DNA of 64,000 bases from Litchfieldella rifensis. GTDB lineage: Bacteria; Pseudomonadota; Gammaproteobacteria; Pseudomonadales; Halomonadaceae. Under the pieces are notes generated by a model. That model saw nothing but the letters and a program-made list of their open reading frames with translations. It searched no databases and had not been told where the DNA came from. The stretch lies in the NCBI RefSeq assembly GCF_042646605.1, contig NZ_JBHRUG010000023.1, positions 1-64,000 on the forward strand. Reading direction: 5' to 3'. Positions 58,465 to 64,000 of the stretch are shown piece by piece; position 1 is the stretch's first letter, and each line of letters opens with the position of its first letter. A program made the translations under genes and the position numbers.

Positions 58465-58995
58465 TTACTTCTTCTTGGCTTCTTTGCGGCGGACCTGCTC
58501 GTCGCCGTACCGGATACCCTTGCCCTTATAGGGCTCAGGCGGACGGAAGGCGCGGATTTCCGCGGCAACCTGGCCGAGCTTCTGCTTGTCCGCGCTCTTC
58601 AGCACGATGACGGTGTTCTTCGGCGTTTCCGCCGTGACACCCTCGGGCAGCGTGTACTCGACCGGGTGGGAGAAGCCCAGTGTCAGGTTGAGCGTCTTGC
58701 CACTTGCCTGGGCACGATAGCCGACGCCGTTGATCTCGAGGGACTTGGTGAAGCCCTCGGCGACACCGGTGACCAGATTCTGGACCAGTGCGCGAGTGGT
58801 ACCGACCATTGCCCAGCTCTTGGCGGTTTCGCTCGGGTTGAAGGTCAACTGACCCTCTTCCTGACCGATCACCACGTCAGGGTGAACGGTCATGGCGAGT
58901 GAGCCCTGACCACCCTTGACGGTCAGCTGGTCGCCGTCGAGCTTGACCTCGACGCCACTGGGCAATTTAACCGGATATTTGGCTACGCGGGACAT
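58465..58995 (-). CDS. rplF: 50S ribosomal protein L6
   Basis: 176 aa (E. coli 177). Two L6 repeats, ending with PYKGKGIRYGDEQVRRKEAK, near the sarcin-ricin loop and factor-binding site. Confidence 0.97.
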   Translation of the reverse strand: MSRVAKYPVKLPSGVEVKLDGDQLTVKGGQGSLAMTVHPDVVIGQEEGQLTFNPSETAKSWAMVGTTRALVQNLVTGVAEGFTKSLEINGVGYRAQASGKTLNLTLGFSHPVEYTLPEGVTAETPKNTVIVLKSADKQKLGQVAAEIRAFRPPEPYKGKGIRYGDEQVRRKEAKKK

Positions 58996-59004
58996 TCCAA
59001 ACTC

Positions 59005-59397
59005 CTAGAATACGGTGCAGATGACTTCGCCACCGACACCGGCATGACGGGCCGCACGATCGGTCATCACGCCCTGGGAGGTGGAAACGATCGCGATCCC
59101 CATGCCATCGGCGACCTTCGGCAGCGCGTCCTTGCCCTTGTACGAGCGAAGGGACGGCTTGGAAACTCGCTGGATGTGCTCGATGACCGGCTTGCCCTCG
59201 AAGTACTTGAGGGTCACGGTCAACTCGGGCTTGGCCCCTTCAGCGACGGTGAAGTCGCTGATATAGCCCTCTTCCTTCAATACGCGGGCCAGCTCGACCT
59301 TGAGCTTGGAGGACGGCATGGTGACCGTCTCCTTGGTGGCCATCTGCGCATTGCGGATACGGGTGAACATATCCGCCAGCGTATCTTGCATGCTCAT
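59005..59397 (-). CDS. rpsH: 30S ribosomal protein S8
   Basis: 130 aa. Binds 16S central domain. In E. coli S8 also represses spc translation at rplE; whether that holds here is not visible. The C-terminal TSQGVMTDRAARHAGVGGEV motif is conserved. Confidence 0.97.
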   Translation of the reverse strand: MSMQDTLADMFTRIRNAQMATKETVTMPSSKLKVELARVLKEEGYISDFTVAEGAKPELTVTLKYFEGKPVIEHIQRVSKPSLRSYKGKDALPKVADGMGIAIVSTSQGVMTDRAARHAGVGGEVICTVF

Positions 59398-59429
59398 TAC
59401 GTTGCGCTCCTGATGATTCTACGTGGCCG

Positions 59430-59735
59430 TTACCAGCTGGACTTCTTGAGTCCGGGAACGTCGCCACGCATGGCGGCTTCACGCAGCTTGTTGCGGCCGA
59501 GGCCGAACTTGTTGTAGAAGCCGTGCGGACGACCCGTGATACGGCAGCGGTTACGCTGGCGCACCGGGCTGGAGTCGCGCGGCAGCTGCTGCAACTTGAG
59601 CTGCGCCTCGAAGCGCTCGTCGTCGGAAGCGTTCACGTCGTTGATGATGGCCTTGAGTGACGCACGCTTGGCGGCGTACTTCTCGACCAGCTTGGTGCGC
59701 TTCAGTTCGCGCTCAACCATGCTTTTCTTTGCCAT
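59430..59735 (-). CDS. rpsN: 30S ribosomal protein S14 (zinc-free type)
   Basis: 101 aa, the long form without CxxC zinc ligands (MAKKSMVERELKRTKLVEKY). Ends with KFGLGRNKLREAAMRGDVPG. It lies in the 30S head. Confidence 0.97.
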   Translation of the reverse strand: MAKKSMVERELKRTKLVEKYAAKRASLKAIINDVNASDDERFEAQLKLQQLPRDSSPVRQRNRCRITGRPHGFYNKFGLGRNKLREAAMRGDVPGLKKSSW

Positions 59736-59745
59736 GATCCCACCC

Positions 59746-60285
59746 TTATTTCTTGAACGGGAAGTTCAGCGCGCTCAGCAGCGCACGGCCTTCTTCATCG
59801 GTGTTGGCAGTGGTGGTGACAGTGACATCCAGACCACGAATCCGGTCGATCTTATCATATTCGATCTCCGGGAAGATGATCTGCTCACGCACCCCCATGG
59901 AATAGTTGCCACGACCGTCGAAGGACTTCGGGTTGAGACCACGGAAGTCACGCACGCGGGGGATCGCGATGTTCACCAGGCGGTCCAGGAATTCCCACAT
60001 CCGCGCACCGCGCAGCGTGACCTTGATTCCGATGGGCCAGCCTTCACGCACCTTGAAGCCCGCAATGGACTTACGTGCCTTGGTCACCATCGGCTTCTGA
60101 CCGGAGAGCTTCTCCAGGTCACCGACGGCATTTTCGATCAGCTTCTTGTCGCTGGTCGCGTCGCCGATACCCATGTTGAGGGTCACCTTGGTGATCCGGG
60201 GCACCTGCATCACATTGGCGTAGCTGAACTGCTCTTGGAGTTGAGCCACCACCTCGTTCTGATAACGTTCTTTCAAGTTCGCCAT
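59746..60285 (-). CDS. rplE: 50S ribosomal protein L5
   Basis: 179 aa (E. coli 179). Binds 5S rRNA; VMQVPRITKVTLNMGIG and RGLDVTVTTTANTDEEGRAL are conserved. It lies in the central protuberance. Confidence 0.97.
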   Translation of the reverse strand: MANLKERYQNEVVAQLQEQFSYANVMQVPRITKVTLNMGIGDATSDKKLIENAVGDLEKLSGQKPMVTKARKSIAGFKVREGWPIGIKVTLRGARMWEFLDRLVNIAIPRVRDFRGLNPKSFDGRGNYSMGVREQIIFPEIEYDKIDRIRGLDVTVTTTANTDEEGRALLSALNFPFKK

Positions 60286-60303
60286 TTTGCTACCCGACTC
60301 GCG

Positions 60304-60621
60304 TTAGGCGTCGATCTGCGTCTGCGTCGACTTGTAGATACGTACCTTGGTACCGTCTTCCTGGATCTGGAAGCCGACGCGATCCGCCTTACCGGTCTCC
60401 TGATTGAAGATGGCTACGTTGGACGCGTGAATCGGAGCCTCGCGCTCGACGATACCGCCCTGGTTGCCCGCCATGGGATTGGGCTTGGTGTGACGCTTGA
60501 TCATGTTCACACCGGACACGACATAGCGATCGTCTTTGAGAACGCGCTTGATCGTGCCACGCTTGCCCTTGTCCTTGCCGGCAATGACGATCACTTCATC
60601 GTCACGTTTGATCTTTTGCAT
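60304..60621 (-). CDS. rplX: 50S ribosomal protein L24
   Basis: 105 aa. A KOW motif (DEVIVIAGKDKGKRGTIKRV) near the N-terminus. An assembly initiator at the tunnel exit. Confidence 0.97.
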   Translation of the reverse strand: MQKIKRDDEVIVIAGKDKGKRGTIKRVLKDDRYVVSGVNMIKRHTKPNPMAGNQGGIVEREAPIHASNVAIFNQETGKADRVGFQIQEDGTKVRIYKSTQTQIDA

Positions 60622-60635
60622 ATCCGCCTCGCTCC

Positions 60636-61007
60636 TTACAGCACTTCAGGCGCCAAGGAAATGATCTTCATGAACTTCTCGGTACGAAGCTCACGAGTGA
60701 CCGGCCCAAAGATACGGGTCCCGATCGGCTGTTCGTTGGTGTTGTTCAACAGAACCGCCGCATTTCCATCGAAGCGGATCAGCGACCCGTCACCACGACG
60801 GACGCCACTACGGGTGCGAACCACTACCGCCTTGAGGACCTGGCCTTTCTTGACCTTGCCCCGCGGAATGGCTTCTTTCACCGTGACCTTGATGATGTCG
60901 CCCACGCGCGCATAGCGACGGTGTGAACCGCCCAGCACCTTGATGCATTGCACCCGGCGCGCGCCGCTGTTGTCGGCGACATCCAGCATTGTCTGAGTCT
61001 GAATCAT
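60636..61007 (-). CDS. rplN: 50S ribosomal protein L14
   Basis: 123 aa (MIQTQTMLDVADNSGARRVQ). Bridge to 16S rRNA and RsfS site. The start of the spc gene set. The 50-bp gap to rpsQ shows no obvious spc promoter, so S10 and spc may be co-transcribed. Confidence 0.97.
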   Translation of the reverse strand: MIQTQTMLDVADNSGARRVQCIKVLGGSHRRYARVGDIIKVTVKEAIPRGKVKKGQVLKAVVVRTRSGVRRGDGSLIRFDGNAAVLLNNTNEQPIGTRIFGPVTRELRTEKFMKIISLAPEVL

Positions 61008-61057
61008 CGGTTTTCTCCAAACCTAATCTGACCGCACTGCTCCGAAGAAGGCCGAAC

Positions 61058-61318
61058 TCAGCCCTTGGCCTGCTCGACCACTTCGACCAGCGTCCAGGCT
61101 TTCTTCTTCGACAGGGGACGCGATTCCGCAATGGAAACGGTGTCGCCGGCCTTCGCCTGATTCTGCGCGTCATGGGCATGCAGCTTGGTGGAGCGTTTCA
61201 CGTACTTGCCGTAAATCGGATGACGCTCACGGCGCTCGATCATCACGACGATGGACTTGTCCATCTTGTCGCTCACCACCTTGCCGGTGAGCATACGGGG
61301 TTTCTTCTCTTCGGCCAT
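61058..61318 (-). CDS. rpsQ: 30S ribosomal protein S17
   Basis: 86 aa. OB fold (RMLTGKVVSDKMDKSIVVMI). I choose the ATG at 61318, 1 bp after the rpmC stop, behind AGGTGA; an in-frame GTG at 61327 overlaps rpmC. Last gene of the S10 operon. Confidence 0.96.
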   Translation of the reverse strand: MAEEKKPRMLTGKVVSDKMDKSIVVMIERRERHPIYGKYVKRSTKLHAHDAQNQAKAGDTVSIAESRPLSKKKAWTLVEVVEQAKG

Positions 61319-61319
61319 C

Positions 61320-61511
61320 TCAGTCACCTGCCTTCTCGTTGAGCACAGTCTTCACACGGGCGATATCCCGACGGACCTGCTTGAGCAGATGGAACTGGCT
61401 GAGTTGGCCGGTGGCCTTCTGCATGCGCAGGTTGAACTGCTCGCGGAGGAGTTCGAAGAGCTGCTCGCGCAGTTCCTCTACTGTCTTTTCACGAATTTCC
61501 TGGGCTTTCAT
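61320..61511 (-). CDS. rpmC: 50S ribosomal protein L29
   Basis: 63 aa (E. coli 63). Helical hairpin at the tunnel exit (MKAQEIREKTVEELREQLFE). The ATG at 61511 overlaps the last base of the rplP stop. Confidence 0.96.
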   Translation of the reverse strand: MKAQEIREKTVEELREQLFELLREQFNLRMQKATGQLSQFHLLKQVRRDIARVKTVLNEKAGD

Positions 61512-61924
61512 CACATCACCGTCCGTTTCACAAAGGTGGTGGAGACCGGGAACTTCTGAGCGGCCAGGCCGAATGCCTCACGCGCCAGCTCTTCGGAAAC
61601 GCCCTCGATCTCGTAAAGGACACGGCCTGGCTGGATCTGTGCGACCCAGTACTCCACGGAGCCCTTACCCTTACCCATACGGACCTCCAAGGGCTTCTTG
61701 GAGACCGGCTTGTCCGGGAAGACCCGGATCCAGATCTTGCCGCCACGCTTGACGTGACGCGTGATGGCACGACGACCAGCTTCGATCTGGCGGGCGGTGA
61801 CGCGACCGCGCCCGGTGGCTTTCAGGCCATATTCGCCGAAGCTCACCTTGTTTCCGCGATGCGCCAGGCCACGGTTGCGGCCCTTCATCATCTTGCGGAA
61901 TTTCGTACGCTTGGGTTGTAACAT
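61511..61924 (-). CDS. rplP: 50S ribosomal protein L16
   Basis: 137 aa (E. coli 136). Near the peptidyl-transferase centre and A-site tRNA. Contains the Arg of GKGSVEYWVAQIQPGRV, near the site hydroxylated by YcfD in E. coli. Confidence 0.97.
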   Translation of the reverse strand: MLQPKRTKFRKMMKGRNRGLAHRGNKVSFGEYGLKATGRGRVTARQIEAGRRAITRHVKRGGKIWIRVFPDKPVSKKPLEVRMGKGKGSVEYWVAQIQPGRVLYEIEGVSEELAREAFGLAAQKFPVSTTFVKRTVM

Positions 61925-61939
61925 CGATTCGCTCTCCCC

Positions 61940-62638
61940 TTACCTGGAACCTTTCTTCTTGGAGGGCGCGGCCTGCGGCTGTTTGGCCTTGGCGCGGACC
62001 TCTTCGATGCCCCCGAGGATTTCACCCTTGAAGATCCATACCTTGACGCCGATGACGCCGTAGGTGGTGTGGGCTTCGTAGGTGGCGTAATCGATGTCCG
62101 CGCGCAGGGTGTGCAGCGGGACTCGACCTTCGCGATACCATTCGGTACGGGCGATTTCCGCGCCACCGAGACGACCGGAGAGCATCACCTTGATGCCGCC
62201 GGCGCCCAGGCGCATGGAGTTCTGCACCGCACGCTTCATGGCACGACGGAACATCACGCGACGCTCGAGTTGGCCGGCGATGTTCTGCGCGACGAGCTTG
62301 GCGTCGAGTTCCGGCTTGCGAACCTCTTCGATGTTGACGTGCACCGGCACACCCATCATCTGGGTAACGTCGCGACGCAGGCGATCGACATCCTCACCCT
62401 TCTTGCCAATCACGATGCCCGGACGGGCGGTGTGAATGGTGATGCGTGCATTGTTCGCCGGACGCTCGATGTGGATGTGGCTCACGGACGCATTCTTCAG
62501 ACGTTCCTCGAGGAAGCGACGTACTTCGAGGTCGTTGTTCAGCTTGTCGGCATAGGCACCGCGCTCGGCGTACCACACCGAGGTATGATCCTTGACGATA
62601 CCCAGCCGAATACCTGTCGGATTTACTTTCTGACCCAT
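61940..62638 (-). CDS. rpsC: 30S ribosomal protein S3
   Basis: 232 aa (E. coli 233). KH domain with GKKGEDVDRLRRDV; part of the mRNA entry helicase. Ends with a basic Lys/Gln-rich tail. Confidence 0.97.
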   Translation of the reverse strand: MGQKVNPTGIRLGIVKDHTSVWYAERGAYADKLNNDLEVRRFLEERLKNASVSHIHIERPANNARITIHTARPGIVIGKKGEDVDRLRRDVTQMMGVPVHVNIEEVRKPELDAKLVAQNIAGQLERRVMFRRAMKRAVQNSMRLGAGGIKVMLSGRLGGAEIARTEWYREGRVPLHTLRADIDYATYEAHTTYGVIGVKVWIFKGEILGGIEEVRAKAKQPQAAPSKKKGSR

Positions 62639-62649
62639 CTGGTCGACTC

Positions 62650-62982
62650 CTACTTCTCGGCTACCTTGACGGTGATGTGGCAGGTGCGCTTCAAGATTCG
62701 ATCCGCACGGCCCTTGGCGCGCGGCTGGATGCGCTTGAGCGTCATGCCCTCATCGACGCAGATGGTCGAGACACGCAGCTCGTCGATGTCCATGCCGTTG
62801 TTTTCTTCCGCGTTCGCGATGGCGGACTGCAGCACCTTCTTGACCAGCTTGGCAGCCTTCTTCGGTGAGAAGGTCAGCAGGTCGAGTGCTTCGGCGACCG
62901 GTCTACCGCGCACCTGGTCAGCCACCAAACGGGCCTTCTGGGCGGATAAACGAGCGCCACGCAGCTTAGCTGTGACTTCCAT
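62650..62982 (-). CDS. rplV: 50S ribosomal protein L22
   Basis: 110 aa (E. coli 110). The extended beta-hairpin (about 80-100, KRIQPRAKGRADRILKR) lines the exit tunnel; no macrolide-resistance insertion is seen. Confidence 0.97.
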   Translation of the reverse strand: MEVTAKLRGARLSAQKARLVADQVRGRPVAEALDLLTFSPKKAAKLVKKVLQSAIANAEENNGMDIDELRVSTICVDEGMTLKRIQPRAKGRADRILKRTCHITVKVAEK

Positions 62983-63000
62983 CTCTCAATCCTCTCTGGC

Positions 63001-63276
63001 TTACCGTTTGGCTTTCTTGTCCGCCGCATGACCGCGATAGGTGCGGGTGGCAGCGAATTCGCCCAGCTTGTGGCCAACCATTTCCTCGGAGACATGCACC
63101 GGGACGTGTTGGCGACCGTTATGGACTGCAATGGTGAGCCCGACCATGTTGGGCAGGATCATCGAACGACGCGACCAGGTCTTGATCGGTTTGCGGTCGT
63201 TCTTCTCCACTGCAGTCTCAACCTTCTTCAACAGATGAAGGTCAATAAAGGGACCTTTCTTCAGTGAACGTGGCAC
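63001..63276 (-). CDS. rpsS: 30S ribosomal protein S19
   Basis: 91 aa (MPRSLKKGPFIDLHLLKKVE). In the 30S head, bridging to 23S; GHKLGEFAATRTYRGH is conserved. Confidence 0.97.
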   Translation of the reverse strand: MPRSLKKGPFIDLHLLKKVETAVEKNDRKPIKTWSRRSMILPNMVGLTIAVHNGRQHVPVHVSEEMVGHKLGEFAATRTYRGHAADKKAKR

Positions 63277-63309
63277 AGCCGTTACCTCTTAATGTCTTGG
63301 CGTTAGATC

Positions 63310-64000
63310 TCAGTTCCGGGCCTTGCGGCGACGAACGATCAGATTGTCGGTGCGCTTGTTCTTGCGGGTCTTGTGGCCCTTGGTGGGTACGCCCCACGGG
63401 GTCACCGGATGACGACCACCGCTGGTGCGGCCTTCACCGCCACCATGCGGGTGATCCACCGGGTTCATGGCCACGCCGCGAACCGTCGGACGCACACCTC
63501 TCCAGCGCTTCGCACCGGCCTTGCCAAGCTGACGCAGGCTGTGCTCGGAATTGCTCACTTCACCGAGAGTCGCACGGCACTCGGCCAGCACCTTGCGCAT
63601 TTCGCCGGAACGCAGGCGCAGCGAAGCGTAGTTGCCTTCGCGAGCGACCAGCTGGGCGCTGGTGCCGGCACTGCGAGCGATCTGCGCGCCCTTGCCGGGC
63701 TTGAGTTCGATGCAATGCACGGTGGAGCCCACCGGAATGTTGCGCAGCGGCAAGGTATTGCCCTTCTTGATCGCCGCATTGACACCGGACTCGAGGGTAT
63801 CGCCACTCTTCACGCCCTTGGGCGCGATGATGTAACGACGCTCGCCGTCCAGATACTTCAACAGTGCGATATGGGCACTGCGGTTCGGGTCGTATTCGAT
63901 GCGCTCGACGACGGCGGGAATGCCGTCCTTGGTACGCTTGAAATCGACCAGACGATAGTGTTGACGGTGACCACCGCCCACGTGACGGGTGGTGATGCGA
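63310..64000 (-). CDS. rplB: 50S ribosomal protein L2, 5' end cut by the window edge
   Basis: About 230 of 275 residues are present; the reading frame is open to base 64000 (RITTRHVGGGHRQHYR lies at the edge). The conserved C-terminal GVAMNPVDHPHGGGEGRTSG carries the His needed for peptidyl transfer. The missing N-terminus lies to the right of the window. The order rplB-rpsS-rplV-rpsC-rplP-rpmC-rpsQ is the S10 operon. Confidence 0.97.
   Translation of the reverse strand, partial: RITTRHVGGGHRQHYRLVDFKRTKDGIPAVVERIEYDPNRSAHIALLKYLDGERRYIIAPKGVKSGDTLESGVNAAIKKGNTLPLRNIPVGSTVHCIELKPGKGAQIARSAGTSAQLVAREGNYASLRLRSGEMRKVLAECRATLGEVSNSEHSLRQLGKAGAKRWRGVRPTVRGVAMNPVDHPHGGGEGRTSGGRHPVTPWGVPTKGHKTRKNKRTDNLIVRRRKARN

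Noticed and set aside
61008..61057. spc operon promoter upstream of rplN
   Set aside because: Only 50 bp and no recognisable -35/-10 pair; transcription from the S10 operon is the simpler reading.

Overview
The window is a chromosomal segment of a high-GC gammaproteobacterium, most likely Halomonadaceae (Halomonas-like). This is inferred from the gene set, protein sequences and gene order; no 16S sequence lies inside the window. Large blocks follow the order I recall from Pseudomonas aeruginosa: rRNA operon/pssA/ilvC/ilvH/ilvI; clpB/pgeF/rluD/bamD; fimT-pilV-pilW-pilE/ispH/fkpB/lspA/ileS/ribF/murJ/rpsT; proB/obgE/rpmA/rplU/ispB/tRNA-Pro; ssb/MFS/uvrA; and the alpha, spc and S10 ribosomal operons. 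I see no prophage, insertion sequence, CRISPR array or plasmid feature. This is mostly core genome.

Layout. 1-556: promoters and boxA leader of an rRNA operon that runs leftward out of the window. 557-6011: pssA, ilvC with divergent ilvY, then ilvN-ilvB. 6301-11929: clpB with a heat-shock-type promoter, the overlapping pair pgeF/rluD, and bamD. 11992-15099: nadE, a PP0621-type small protein and thiO. 15190-17682: a minor-pilin cluster (fimT-like, pilW, pilV, fimT, pilE). 17835-27622: ispH, fkpB, lspA, ileS, ribF, a TPM/LemA pair, murJ, rpsT. 27856-32345: proB, obgE, rpmA, rplU, then ispB and tRNA-Pro on the other strand. 32407-35893: polX, a VOC protein, a small membrane protein and an Lgt-like/TlpA fusion. 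36044-43474: rapA, a TIGR01777 epimerase, a CbiX/SirB protein, a MerR regulator of class II LitR type, and a GGDEF-EAL protein. 43726-46310: fabA-fabB and a PlsC-type acyltransferase. 46307-52267: an RmlD-like protein, ssb, an MFS transporter, uvrA. 52441-64000: rplQ through a partial rplB, all on the minus strand.

How it works together. The ilv genes make branched-chain amino acids, with ilvC set up for IlvY control. The ispH/ispB genes feed isoprenoid synthesis, and fabA/fabB/plsC/pssA feed membrane lipids. BamD, LspA, MurJ and SecY serve the envelope. The final 11.6 kb is the translation machinery plus RNA polymerase alpha.

Most unusual observations. (1) Arrays of 7-bp units of the form NYRRGCT begin at or just after the stop codons of pgeF, bamD and uvrA, always in gene-sense orientation but with a different core unit at each site. 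A degenerate set follows the rplQ terminator. (2) The MerR/LitR-like regulator lacks the B12-ligand motifs and has a perfect TGTACA-N12-TGTACA site upstream. (3) A truncated Lgt-like membrane domain is fused to a TlpA thioredoxin. (4) The type IV minor-pilin cluster lacks pilX, pilY1 and the pilSR regulators. (5) A bacterial PolX is present, which I regard as uncommon in this class.
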